Position numbers and translations under genes: made by a program
In this document: one piece after another, positions 43,494-52,028 of the stretch
Position numbering within the stretch: the first letter of the stretch is position 1
Layout of the letters: every line of letters starts with the position of its first letter
Notes under the pieces: generated by a model
Told to the model about the DNA's origin: nothing
What the model saw: only the letters and a program-made list of their open reading frames with translations
Databases searched by the model: none
NCBI GenBank assembly: GCA_030849945.1
Contig: JAVDKK010000003.1
Coordinates: 496,001 to 560,000 of the forward strand
Direction of reading: 5' to 3'
From: Schauerella fraxinea
GTDB taxonomy: Bacteria > Pseudomonadota > Gammaproteobacteria > Burkholderiales > Burkholderiaceae_B
DNA: 64,000 nt

Positions 43494-44645
43494 GTGAACG
43501 CACGTCAATGGCTCGAACGCCTGGTCGCTTTCGATACGACCAGCCGCCACTCCAACCTCGCCCTGATCGAAGACTTGCGCGATGCGCTCGCCGGCCACGG
43601 GCTGAAGCCCTGGTTGGCGCACAATGCCGAAGGCAGCAAAGCCAATCTGTTCGTGACCTTGCCGGCTGCCGATGGAAACGAGGCCGGCGGCATCGTGCTG
43701 TCGGGTCACACCGACGTGGTGCCGGTGGACGGCCAGAACTGGACCACCGATCCGTTCACACTCACCGAGCGCGACGGCAAGTTGTACGGCCGCGGATCCT
43801 GCGACATGAAAGGCTATATCGCCACCGCCATGAGCCTGGTGCCCACATTCCTCAGCCAGCCACGCAAAAAGCCGCTGCACTTCGCGTTTTCGTACGACGA
43901 AGAGGTAGGCTGCGTGGGCGCGCCCGTGATGTTGCGGGCGTTGCGCGAGCGCGGCATCCACCCGGAAGGCTGCATCGTGGGCGAGCCCACCGGCATGCAG
44001 GTCGTCGTGGCGCACAAGGGCATCAACCTGTTCCGCTGCGCGCTGCAAGGCTGCGCCGCGCACTCGTCGCTGACGCCCTCGGGCTGCAACGCGATTGAGT
44101 ACGCCGCGCGTCTGATCGTGCGCATCCGCGAAATCGCCGATCGCTTCAAGGCTGAAGGTCCGTACGATAATTTCTTCGACGTGCCGTTCACCACGATGAC
44201 GACCAACCAGATTCAGGGCGGCATTGCGGTCAACACGATTCCGCAGGCCTGCAACTTCCTGTATGAGTTCCGCAATCTGCCGGGCGCGCGTCCGGACGAG
44301 ATCCAGGCGGAAGTGGAAGCATATGTGCGCGACACGTTGCTGCCGGCCATGAAGGCCGAGTTCGGCGATGCCCGGATCGATATCGATGCCGTCGCCGCTG
44401 CGCCTGCCTTGGAAGCCTCCGAGCAAGCCGCGATCACCGAACTGGTACGCGGCCTGACCCGCGACAACGACACCCGTAAAGTGGCTTATGGCACCGAAGC
44501 CGGCCTCTTTCAAGCCAGCGGTATTCCTACCGTGGTGTGCGGGCCCGGACACATCCGCCACGCGCATGCGCCGGACGAATTCGTGGATATCGAGCAACTC
44601 GAATCCTGCGAACGCTTCCTCAAGCAACTTTCCGCGGCCACCTGA
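43494..44645 (+). CDS. argE: Acetylornithine deacetylase ArgE (M20 metallohydrolase)
   Basis: ArgE removes the acetyl group from N-acetylornithine in arginine synthesis. The 383-residue enzyme has M20 metal ligands in SGHTDVVPVDGQNW, GRGSCDMKG and YDEEVGCVGA, plus the dimerisation-domain histidine region and a late GPGHIRHAHAPDEFVD. The start is a GTG at 43494 with AAGGA upstream. It is probably co-transcribed with relA. Other M20 deacetylases are possible, but the ArgE-type N-terminus (LVAFDTTSRHSNLALIE) fits best. Confidence 0.9.
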   Translation: MNARQWLERLVAFDTTSRHSNLALIEDLRDALAGHGLKPWLAHNAEGSKANLFVTLPAADGNEAGGIVLSGHTDVVPVDGQNWTTDPFTLTERDGKLYGRGSCDMKGYIATAMSLVPTFLSQPRKKPLHFAFSYDEEVGCVGAPVMLRALRERGIHPEGCIVGEPTGMQVVVAHKGINLFRCALQGCAAHSSLTPSGCNAIEYAARLIVRIREIADRFKAEGPYDNFFDVPFTTMTTNQIQGGIAVNTIPQACNFLYEFRNLPGARPDEIQAEVEAYVRDTLLPAMKAEFGDARIDIDAVAAAPALEASEQAAITELVRGLTRDNDTRKVAYGTEAGLFQASGIPTVVCGPGHIRHAHAPDEFVDIEQLESCERFLKQLSAAT

Positions 44646-44760
44646 ACCGGCGCGCCCTCGGGCGCGAGCGGCCTCGCACTGTTAGAATGCTCTGTTCCCT
44701 AACCGGGTCAGAAGACCGTGTCATGACGCCTCCTGCCCGGGTGAGCGTGGAGATTTAACT

Positions 44761-45960
44761 TTGAAACCCTACGATTTTCCTGATGCCACTGGCCACTTCG
44801 GCCCCTACGGCGGCGTGTTCGTCGCGGAAACCCTCATGCACGCGCTCGAAGAGTTGCGTGTTGCATATTCCGCATGCTGGCAGGATCCGGCGTTCGTCCA
44901 GGCGTATCGGTACGAACTCAAGCACTTCGTAGGGCGTCCCAGCCCGGTCTATCACGCGAGCCGTTGGTCCGAAAAGCTTGGCGGCGCGCAGATCTGGTTC
45001 AAGCGTGAAGACTTGAACCACACCGGCGCACACAAGATCAATAACTGTATCGGGCAAGCGTTGCTGGCCCGTCAGATGGGCAAGCCGCGCGTGATCGCCG
45101 AAACCGGCGCCGGCCAGCATGGTGTGGCGACGGCCACCGTGGCTGCGCGCTACGGCATGGAATGCGTGGTGTACATGGGCAGCGAGGATATTCGCCGCCA
45201 GGCCTCGAACGTTTACCGCATGAAGCTGCTGGGTGCCACCGTGGTACCCGTGGAATCCGGCTCGCGCACCCTCAAGGATGCGCTCAACGAAGCGATGCGC
45301 GACTGGGTCGCCAACATCGAAAACACCTTCTACATCATCGGTACCGTAGCGGGCCCCCATCCGTATCCGCAGATGGTGCGGGACTTCCAGGCCATCATCG
45401 GTCAGGAGTGCATCACGCAGATGCCCGAGGTGGTGGGCCGTCAGCCCGACGTGGTCGTGGCATCGGTGGGCGGCGGATCCAATGCCATGGGCATTTTCCA
45501 CCCCTACATCGGTTACGACGACGTGCAGCTTGTGGGTGTCGAAGCTGCAGGCGAGGGCATGGATTCGGGCCGTCACGCCGCCTCGCTGGCCGCAGGCCAA
45601 GTGGGTGTGCTGCACGGCAACCGCACGTATGTGATGCAAAACGAAGACGGCCAGGTGCAGGAAACGCATTCGGTGTCGGCAGGCCTGGACTATCCCGGCG
45701 TCGGCCCCGAGCACGCCTGGTTGATGGACAGCAAGCGCGCCACTTACGTGGGGATCACCGACGAGGAGGCGCTGGCCGCGTTTCACGATTGCTGCCGCAC
45801 CGAAGGCATCATCCCGGCGCTGGAGTCGGCGCATGCGATCGCGCATGCCGTGAAGCTCGCGCCCACGATGTCCAAGGACAAAGTCATCCTGGTCAACCTG
45901 TCGGGCCGCGGCGACAAGGACATGCATACCGTCGCCGAGCGCGCCGGCATCGTGCTGTGA
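44761..45960 (+). CDS. trpB: Tryptophan synthase beta subunit TrpB
   Basis: TrpB condenses indole with serine using PLP. The 399-residue protein begins KPYDFPDATGHFGPYGGVFV, has the PLP lysine in NHTGAHKINN, and the phosphate-binding GGGSNAMG. The start is TTG at 44761, with GGAG ten bases upstream. A TAGAAT element lies about 75 bases upstream without a good -35. trpA follows after eight bases. No trpF is seen just upstream, where argE lies instead. Confidence 0.96.
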   Translation: MKPYDFPDATGHFGPYGGVFVAETLMHALEELRVAYSACWQDPAFVQAYRYELKHFVGRPSPVYHASRWSEKLGGAQIWFKREDLNHTGAHKINNCIGQALLARQMGKPRVIAETGAGQHGVATATVAARYGMECVVYMGSEDIRRQASNVYRMKLLGATVVPVESGSRTLKDALNEAMRDWVANIENTFYIIGTVAGPHPYPQMVRDFQAIIGQECITQMPEVVGRQPDVVVASVGGGSNAMGIFHPYIGYDDVQLVGVEAAGEGMDSGRHAASLAAGQVGVLHGNRTYVMQNEDGQVQETHSVSAGLDYPGVGPEHAWLMDSKRATYVGITDEEALAAFHDCCRTEGIIPALESAHAIAHAVKLAPTMSKDKVILVNLSGRGDKDMHTVAERAGIVL

Positions 45961-45968
45961 GCGGCGCC

Positions 45969-46826
45969 ATGACTGCCCCGATCGACCGTATCGCCCAAAC
46001 CTTTGCGCGTCTCGCTACCGAAGGTCGCGCGGCGTTGATTCCCTATATCGCTGCAGGCGACCCCACGCCGGCCGCTACGGTGCCGCTGATGCATGCCCTG
46101 GTGGCGGCAGGGGCCGATGTGGTCGAACTGGGCGTGCCGTTCTCCGATCCGATGGCCGATGGCCCCACGATCCAGCGCGCCGCCGAGCGCGCGATCGCGC
46201 AAGGGGTCGGGTTGTCGCGCGTGCTTGAATTGGTGCGCGACTTTCGCAACAGCGATCAAACAACGCCCGTCGTGTTGATGGGATATGCCAATCCCATCGA
46301 GCGGATGGGGCAGGCCGCCTTTGCTCAACGGGCGCAGGCGGCCGGCGTGGACGGCGTGCTCGTCGTCGACTATCCGCCCGAAGAAGTGGACGTGTTTTCG
46401 GGCCAGTTGGCTGAGCACGGCATGTCGCCGATCTTTTTGTTGGCCCCCACGTCGACCGACGATCGGATTGCCGCCATTGCCCGCATCGCGCGCGGCTATG
46501 TGTACTACGTCTCGCTCAAGGGTGTGACGGGGGCGGCCACGATCGATACGACCGATGTCGCGCGCCGCGTGGAAGCCATCCGCAAGCATGTGAAGATTCC
46601 AGTGGGTGTCGGCTTCGGCATCCGCGACAGCGAGAGCGCGCGGCAAGTGGCGCAAGTCGCCGATGCCGTCGTGATCGGCAGCAAACTTATCGACACGATC
46701 GATCAGGCCGTCCAAGGCGTGGCGCCCGAAGACGTGGCCGCTACCGCAGCGGCGGCGGGCGGCGCCTGGTTGCAATCCATTCGTCAAGCGATCGACACCG
46801 TCGAGCGTAAAAGCGTCACGGCCTGA
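45969..46826 (+). CDS. trpA: Tryptophan synthase alpha subunit TrpA
   Basis: TrpA cleaves indole-glycerol phosphate and passes indole to TrpB. The 285-residue TIM barrel has the catalytic glutamate in ADVVELGVPFSDP and aspartate in SDPMADGP, the YVYYVSLKGVTGA loop and the phosphate-binding VGVGFGI. The start ATG is eight bases after the trpB stop. The frame is open far upstream through trpB, which is not coding in that frame. The C-terminal region has an Ala-rich tail. Confidence 0.97.
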   Translation: MTAPIDRIAQTFARLATEGRAALIPYIAAGDPTPAATVPLMHALVAAGADVVELGVPFSDPMADGPTIQRAAERAIAQGVGLSRVLELVRDFRNSDQTTPVVLMGYANPIERMGQAAFAQRAQAAGVDGVLVVDYPPEEVDVFSGQLAEHGMSPIFLLAPTSTDDRIAAIARIARGYVYYVSLKGVTGAATIDTTDVARRVEAIRKHVKIPVGVGFGIRDSESARQVAQVADAVVIGSKLIDTIDQAVQGVAPEDVAATAAAAGGAWLQSIRQAIDTVERKSVTA

Positions 46827-46861
46827 CGGGCCGCGCGCGTTATTCAGGATACTCACACGAC

Positions 46862-47737
46862 ATGAGCTGGCTCGAAAAACTCCTGCCTCCCCGCATCAAC
46901 AAGACGGCCGACAACGGTCAGCGACGCGTGCCCGAAGGGCTGTGGGTCAAATGCCCGTCCTGCGAAGCCGTGCTTTATCACGAAGATCTGGCCGCCAATC
47001 TGCATGTGTGTCCCAAATGCGATCATCACATGCGCATCGGCTCACGGGCACGCCTCGATTCCCTGCTCGATCTGGAAGGCCGCATCGAGATCGGTAGCGA
47101 AACGCGCTCGGTCGATACGCTCAAGTTCAAAGATACGCGCAAGTATCCCGATCGCCTGTCCGAAGCCACCAAGCAAACCGGTGAAACCGATGCCATGGTG
47201 GTGATGAGCGGGTCAATTCTGGGCGTGGCCTCGGTGGTGGCCTGCTTCGAATTCAGTTTCATGGGCGGCTCGATGGGCTCCGTGGTGGGCGAGCGCTTTG
47301 CCCGCGGCGCGCAAGCGGCACTGGACAACAAAACCCCGTTCGTCTGCGTGGCCGCCTCGGGTGGCGCACGGATGCAGGAAAGCTTGTTGTCGCTGCTGCA
47401 GATGGCCAAAACCAACGCCATGCTGACGCGATTGTCCGCAGCCGGCCTGCCGTTCATCAGCGTGCTGACCGACCCCACCATGGGTGGCGTCTCGGCCTCG
47501 TTCGCGTTCATGGGCGATGTGGTGATCGCCGAGCCTAAGGCCTTGATCGGCTTTGCGGGTCCGCGCGTGATCGAACAAACCGTTCGCGAGAAGTTGCCCG
47601 AGGGCTTCCAACGCTCCGAGTTCCTGCTCGAAAAAGGCGCCATCGATATGGTGATCGACCGTCGCCAGTTGCGTGAAGAGTTGGCCCGCTTGCTGACGTT
47701 GTTGACGAATCAACCGGCCGATGTTGTTGCCGCCTGA
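46862..47737 (+). CDS. accD: Acetyl-CoA carboxylase carboxyltransferase subunit beta AccD
   Basis: AccD, with AccA, transfers CO2 from biotin to acetyl-CoA, the committed step of fatty acid synthesis. The 291-residue protein has a four-cysteine zinc finger (CPSCEAVLYHEDLAANLHVCPKC) and the carboxyltransferase core (GGSMGSVVGERFARGAQAAL; SGGARMQES; DPTMGGVSASFA; GFAGPRVIEQT). It follows trpA after 35 bases and ends the operon before a strong hairpin. Confidence 0.97.
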   Translation: MSWLEKLLPPRINKTADNGQRRVPEGLWVKCPSCEAVLYHEDLAANLHVCPKCDHHMRIGSRARLDSLLDLEGRIEIGSETRSVDTLKFKDTRKYPDRLSEATKQTGETDAMVVMSGSILGVASVVACFEFSFMGGSMGSVVGERFARGAQAALDNKTPFVCVAASGGARMQESLLSLLQMAKTNAMLTRLSAAGLPFISVLTDPTMGGVSASFAFMGDVVIAEPKALIGFAGPRVIEQTVREKLPEGFQRSEFLLEKGAIDMVIDRRQLREELARLLTLLTNQPADVVAA

Positions 47738-47769
47738 CGACAGGTCGGTGAAACCATAAGTGTCCGATG

Positions 47770-47813
47770 CGGGCTTGGAGCGACAGCGTGGCTCCAAGCC
47801 CGTAATATCTTTT
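47770..47813 (+). terminator. Terminator-like hairpin after accD
   Basis: CGGGCTTGGAGC (47770-47781) pairs perfectly with GCTCCAAGCCCG (47791-47802) around a 9-base loop, followed by TAATATCTTTTG. The T-run is interrupted but the 12-bp stem is strong. Confidence 0.6.
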
Positions 47814-47848
47814 GTGTTCTGTTATTGATGATCGATGTGGAGTTTCTG

Positions 47849-48406
47849 ATGCAAAAAACAACAACAACCAAGCGTTGGGCAATGACCCTTGCAGGCCTGG
47901 TTTTGGCGGGTGCTGGTTCGGTGGCGATGGCCCAAGCCGGTCCGGCCGGCACGAACGGCGGCATCGGAGTGAAGTACGGTCAGGGCGATAACTACTCGCG
48001 TACCTCGTTGTCGTACGAAACCCCGCGTTTCTGGACGTATGACCTGGGCGGTAACTGGGGTCGTCTGGATCTGGTGGGCGAAGGCAGCGTGTCGTACTGG
48101 AAGGCCGACGGCAACCGTCAGCCCGGCCATGTATGGCAATTGAGCGCCATGCCCTTCCTGCGTTGGTGGGTAAGCGAGCGCTTCTTCATCGAAGGCGGCG
48201 TGGGCGTGACGGCATTCAGCCACACCCGCTTTGCCGACGAAACGATCAGCACCGCCTTCCAATTCGGCGACCAGATCGGTGTGGGCTTCCAGATGACGCA
48301 AAACAGCCGTCTGGGCTTGCGCTACGCGCACTTCTCGAACGCCAGCATCAAGCGCCCGAACCCGGGTCTGGATGTGGTCGAGCTGGGCTACACGTACACG
48401 TTCTAA
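47849..48406 (+). CDS. pagL: Lipid A 3-O-deacylase PagL-like outer membrane protein
   Basis: PagL removes the 3-O acyl chain from lipid A in the outer membrane. The 185-residue protein has a signal peptide ending AMAQA and a beta-barrel-like mature part. The catalytic histidine and serine sit in YAHFSNASIKRPNPG (about residues 160-163), close to the known His-x-Ser arrangement, with a glutamate near the C-terminal ELGYTYTF. GGAG precedes the ATG at 47849 by six bases. It has its own terminators on both sides, so it is an independent unit beside accD. Modification of lipid A here could alter immune recognition and polymyxin sensitivity. Confidence 0.88.
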   Translation: MQKTTTTKRWAMTLAGLVLAGAGSVAMAQAGPAGTNGGIGVKYGQGDNYSRTSLSYETPRFWTYDLGGNWGRLDLVGEGSVSYWKADGNRQPGHVWQLSAMPFLRWWVSERFFIEGGVGVTAFSHTRFADETISTAFQFGDQIGVGFQMTQNSRLGLRYAHFSNASIKRPNPGLDVVELGYTYTF

Positions 48407-48436
48407 GGTCGCAGCGCTTCATTGCGCGGCGCATGA

Positions 48437-48465
48437 AAGCCTCCCTTCTCGGGAGGTTTTTTTTT
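48437..48465 (+). terminator. Intrinsic terminator after pagL
   Basis: CCTCCC (48440-48445), loop TTCTC, GGGAGG (48451-48456), then nine T residues. Confidence 0.85.
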
Positions 48466-48473
48466 GGGCGACG

Positions 48474-48722
48474 TCAACACGTCAGTGCCATGTGGGCAAT
48501 GAACCCTGAGCGGCTTGCGCCGGCCGCCCGCGCCTTCGCGTCCAGACGATTCAAGATGCGGCGCGCCAGGGTGATGTTGATCCGCTCGACCGTTTCGTCC
48601 AGTACTGCCGGATCGATTTCCACAATCGCCCAGATCCAGCCGGCGAATTCTGCATTGGCGCGATGCTGCGTGACGCTGCCTGGCGCTGGAATCGACCTGC
48701 CACTGTCGATCGCAGCTTCTGT
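48474..48722 (-). pseudogene. 5'-truncated HicB-type antitoxin remnant
   Basis: On the minus strand a frame of 82 codons ends at TGA (48476-48474). It reads SIPAPGSVTQHRANAEFAGW, then VEIDPAVLDETVERINITLA, then RRILNRLDAKARAAGASRSG and FIAHMALTC. This matches the second half of HicB antitoxins: a linker followed by a ribbon-helix-helix domain whose hallmark is INITLxRRxLxRID. The first half (the partial RNase H-like domain) is missing; a stop codon precedes the frame immediately and there is no ATG. No hicA toxin gene is visible beside it. I read it as a decaying fragment. The short start GTG near VEID could in principle express only the DNA-binding part. Confidence 0.7.
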
Positions 48723-48730
48723 TTATGGCC

Positions 48731-48767
48731 AAAAAAAACCGCGACCAGCCAAAGCTGTCGCGGTTTT
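48731..48767 (-). terminator. Intrinsic terminator of rne
   Basis: On the minus strand AAAACCGCGAC pairs with GTCGCGGTTTT (48767-48757 and 48745-48735), followed by eight consecutive T residues. It is preceded by two further hairpins at 48776-48822. Confidence 0.85.
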
Positions 48768-48775
48768 CGGATCTT

Positions 48776-48822
48776 GCGCGACCTGAGAGATCTCAGGTCG
48801 CGCCAAGCGGTATTAACCGCTT
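48776..48822 (-). other. Two hairpins at the 3' end of rne before the terminator
   Basis: GCGCGACCTGAGA (48776-48788) and TCTCAGGTCGCGC (48791-48803) are perfect inverted arms around two bases. AAGCGGT (48805-48811) and ACCGCTT (48816-48822) form a second stem with loop ATTA. With the terminator they make three consecutive hairpins directly after the rne stop, probably shielding the 3' end. Confidence 0.6.
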
Positions 48823-48833
48823 CGGTATTGCGC

Positions 48834-51800
48834 TTACTGCGTTTCGACCTGCTGCAAGGGCTTTTCAGCCACTTGCGTCACGGCTTTGCGTTCGCGACCC
48901 AGGCGTACCACCGGTTGAGCGTCCGCCATGCGCTGTTGCGCTTGGGCAAAACGTTCCGGATTGGTTTCGACCCAGTTCAAGCCTTGCTTGGACACCACGT
49001 CGTTCAACGTCTCGCGCGAGGCAACGGGCGCGGGAGCGGCCGGTGTCACACGGATGTCCGTCGAAGCGGGGGCGGTGTCGGCAGACGCCGCGGGCTGAGC
49101 AACGGCCGGGGCGACGGGTGCTGCCGGGGCAGCAGGGGCCACGACCGGCGCCGAAGCAACCGGTGCCGAAGCCGCCGGAACATCCGAAGCCGAGGCAGGC
49201 GCTGCAACTGGCGTCGCAGCAACCGGAGCAACCACTGGAGCTGCCGGAGCAGCGACCGGTGCCGGCGCTGCCACAGGCGCGACGGTAGCCGGAGCGGCTT
49301 CAACGGGCGTGGGCTTGGCAGCCGGCGTCACGTCTTCAGCAGCCACAGCAGGCGCCGTGGGGACGGGTACTTCTTCAGCCGACGGGATCGCAGCCACTTC
49401 CGAGGCGACGGGGTGCGTCGGTTCGGCGGTGGTTTGAACCGGGGCTTGAGCAGCAGCCGCTTGCACGGGTGCAGTCGATGCCGCTTGGGCAGGAATCGCG
49501 TCGTCGTAAGGCGTGACGGGATCGGCGGCGGGTGCGGGGTGCGCCACGCCGGTCAACGCGTTTTGCGCGTCGTCGGCCAAAGCGTCATCACCTTGATCGG
49601 CACCATCGGCTGAACCGTTCACACCATCTTCCGAAGCGCGACGGCCACGACGGCTGCGACGGCGACGGCGCTTGCGTTCCGGATCCAGGCCGGCATCGCC
49701 GTCCCGGTCGTCGGCGTTCAACAGATCGTTGTCGGCTTGGGCGTCGGCATCCAGCGTGTCGTTTTCCGAGTCGATCGGACGCGGATTGTCGACCTTGGGC
49801 GGCAGTGCGTCATTGACGGTCTGCGCCAGGGCGGCAACCATGCTTTCCTGATCGTTCATCGGTGCGTCGAGCTGTGCGTCTTCACGACGGCCACGGCCAC
49901 GGCCGCGGCGGTTGCGACCTCGGCCTTGCGGTGCGTCGTCGCCGGCTTCACCGGAGACGGGTGCCGCCGGGCGGCTGGGCTTGGCGGCTTGCGCATCGCG
50001 CTCACCGGCATCACGGGCAGCGAGATCGCGCTCGGGACGGCCGGCCGATTCGCCACGGGGGCGATCGGCGCGTTCGGTACGTTCGCCATCGGCGCGGCGA
50101 CCGCCACGCACATTGTGACGGGCACCTTCGCCGGCACCGTTTGCAGCCTCGGGCGCGCCATCACGGCCTTGACCGTTGCGACGACCACCGCGCTTGCGCT
50201 CGGAACCATGGCGTTCACCACGCGGTTCCTGGCCGTCATGCGACTTGGCGCGTGCCGGGCGCTTGCCGGCCGCAGCATCGGCCGCGACGGGCTTGGCCGG
50301 GGCAGACGGTTCGCCGGAAATCCAGCTCACCAACTTCTTGAAGAGACCGCCCAGACCGGCGGCAGGTGCAGCTGCCGCGGCAGGCGCCGTGGGAGCGGGC
50401 TGCGCTGGAGCCGAAACCGGTGCCGGTTGCGACGGCGTGATGCCCTTGACCAAGGCTTGCGGACGTTGGGAAGCCTCGTGCTCCTTGGGCGACCACTCTT
50501 CGACCGCAGGCGGTGCCTCGGCCAAGTCGAAACTCACCTTGAGTTCTTCGAGGCGCGGGTCGTCGTGACGCAGGCGTTCGATGTGGTGGTGCGGCGTTTC
50601 GAGGTGCTTGTTGGGGATGAGGATCAGGTTGACCTTCAGGCGCGCTTCGATCTTGGCGATGTCGCTACGCTTTTCGTTCAACAGGAACGTGGCCACATCC
50701 ACCGGCACTTGGGCGTGGATGGCGGCGGTGTTTTCCTTCATCGCTTCTTCTTGCAGCAGACGCAGGATCTGCAGTGCGCTCGATTCGGCATCGCGGATCA
50801 CGCCGGTACCGTTGCAACGCGGGCAAGTGATGTGCGAGCCTTCGTTCAGGGCCGGACGCAGGCGCTGACGCGACAGTTCCATCAGGCCGAAGCGCGAAAT
50901 CTTGCCCATCTGGACGCGGGCGCGATCGACATGCAGCGCATCGCGCAGACGTTGTTCGACCGAGCGCTGATTCTTGCTGTCTTCCATGTCGATGAAATCG
51001 ATCACGATCAGACCACCCAGATCCCGCAGACGCAGTTGGCGAGCGACTTCGTCGGCGGCTTCCTGGTTCGTGCGGACAGCCGTTTCTTCGATATCCGAGC
51101 CGCGCGTGGAGCGGGCCGAGTTGACGTCCACGGCAACCAGGGCTTCGGTGTGGTCGATGACGACCGAGCCGCCCGAGGGCAGTTGCACCGTGCGGGAGTA
51201 GGCCGTTTCGATCTGGTGTTCGATCTGGAAACGCGAGAAGAGCGGGGTGTCGTCGCGGTAGCGCTTCACGCGCTGCACATGATCCGGCATCACCACGCTC
51301 ATGAAGGCCGTGGCCTGCTGCGTGATTTCGTCGGTATCGATGAGGATTTCGCCGATGTCCGAGGAGAAGTAGTCGCGGATGGCGCGGATGACCAGGGTCG
51401 ATTCCTGATAGATCAGGACCGGCGCTTCATGCGTCTTGGACGCTTCGTCGATGGCGGTCCAGAGCTGCATCAGGTAGGACATGTCCCACTGCAGCTCTTC
51501 GACCGAGCGGCCGATGCCGGCGGTGCGCGCGATGATGCTCATGCCCGTGGGCACATTGAGCTGTTCCATCGTTTCGCGCAGTTCCTGGCGATCCTCGCCC
51601 TCGACGCGGCGCGATACGCCACCGCCGCGGGGATTGTTGGGCATCAAAACCAGATAGCGGCCGGCCAGCGAGATGAACGTGGTGAGGGCAGCGCCCTTGT
51701 TGCCGCGCTCTTCTTTTTCGACCTGAACGATGAGTTCCTGGCCTTCGCGCAGGGCGTCCTGGATACGGGCGGTGCGAACGTCCACGCCTTCTTTGAAGTA

Positions 51801-52028
51801 CGTGCGGGCAACTTCCTTGAACGGCAAAAAGCCGTGGCGATCTTCGCCGTAATTTACGAAGCAGGCTTCGAGGCCCGGTTCGATACGTGTGATCACGCCT
51901 TTGGAGATGTTGCCTTTGCGTTGTTCACGCCCGGCAGTCTCGATGTCGAGGTCGATGAGTTTTTGACCGTCGACAATCGCAACGCGCAGTTCTTCCTGGT
52001 GCGTTGCATTGAACAGCATGCGCTTCAT
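48834..52028 (-). CDS. rne: Ribonuclease E
   Basis: RNase E is the main endoribonuclease for mRNA decay and stable-RNA processing. The 1064-residue chain has an N-terminal catalytic half: S1 domain (GNISKGVITRIEPGLEACFV), catalytic aspartates in VAVDVNSARSTRG and VIDFIDMED, and the zinc-link CPRCNGTG. From about residue 500 the protein is a disordered degradosome-type scaffold: Arg/Glu/Gly-rich blocks (RRGRGRGRRED; KRRRRRSRRGRRA) and then some 250 residues of Ala/Pro/Val repeats. I chose the ATG at 52028, which has GGAG nine bases upstream; an in-frame ATG at 52049 precedes it. A structured leader and terminator flank the gene. Confidence 0.96.
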   Translation of the reverse strand: MKRMLFNATHQEELRVAIVDGQKLIDLDIETAGREQRKGNISKGVITRIEPGLEACFVNYGEDRHGFLPFKEVARTYFKEGVDVRTARIQDALREGQELIVQVEKEERGNKGAALTTFISLAGRYLVLMPNNPRGGGVSRRVEGEDRQELRETMEQLNVPTGMSIIARTAGIGRSVEELQWDMSYLMQLWTAIDEASKTHEAPVLIYQESTLVIRAIRDYFSSDIGEILIDTDEITQQATAFMSVVMPDHVQRVKRYRDDTPLFSRFQIEHQIETAYSRTVQLPSGGSVVIDHTEALVAVDVNSARSTRGSDIEETAVRTNQEAADEVARQLRLRDLGGLIVIDFIDMEDSKNQRSVEQRLRDALHVDRARVQMGKISRFGLMELSRQRLRPALNEGSHITCPRCNGTGVIRDAESSALQILRLLQEEAMKENTAAIHAQVPVDVATFLLNEKRSDIAKIEARLKVNLILIPNKHLETPHHHIERLRHDDPRLEELKVSFDLAEAPPAVEEWSPKEHEASQRPQALVKGITPSQPAPVSAPAQPAPTAPAAAAAPAAGLGGLFKKLVSWISGEPSAPAKPVAADAAAGKRPARAKSHDGQEPRGERHGSERKRGGRRNGQGRDGAPEAANGAGEGARHNVRGGRRADGERTERADRPRGESAGRPERDLAARDAGERDAQAAKPSRPAAPVSGEAGDDAPQGRGRNRRGRGRGRREDAQLDAPMNDQESMVAALAQTVNDALPPKVDNPRPIDSENDTLDADAQADNDLLNADDRDGDAGLDPERKRRRRRSRRGRRASEDGVNGSADGADQGDDALADDAQNALTGVAHPAPAADPVTPYDDAIPAQAASTAPVQAAAAQAPVQTTAEPTHPVASEVAAIPSAEEVPVPTAPAVAAEDVTPAAKPTPVEAAPATVAPVAAPAPVAAPAAPVVAPVAATPVAAPASASDVPAASAPVASAPVVAPAAPAAPVAPAVAQPAASADTAPASTDIRVTPAAPAPVASRETLNDVVSKQGLNWVETNPERFAQAQQRMADAQPVVRLGRERKAVTQVAEKPLQQVETQ

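Noticed and set aside
44684..44689. TAGAAT upstream of trpB as a promoter
   Set aside because: No acceptable -35 element was found 15-19 bases upstream, so it is not listed as a feature.
45162..45968. N-terminal extension of the trpA frame through trpB
   Set aside because: The frame stays open through trpB by composition, but trpA homologues begin at the ATG at 45969 and trpB is clearly coded in another frame.
48403..48732. 109-codon minus-strand frame between pagL and rne
   Set aside because: Another frame on the same strand in this region carries a recognisable HicB C-terminal half, and this frame is basic, low-complexity and crosses the pagL terminator.
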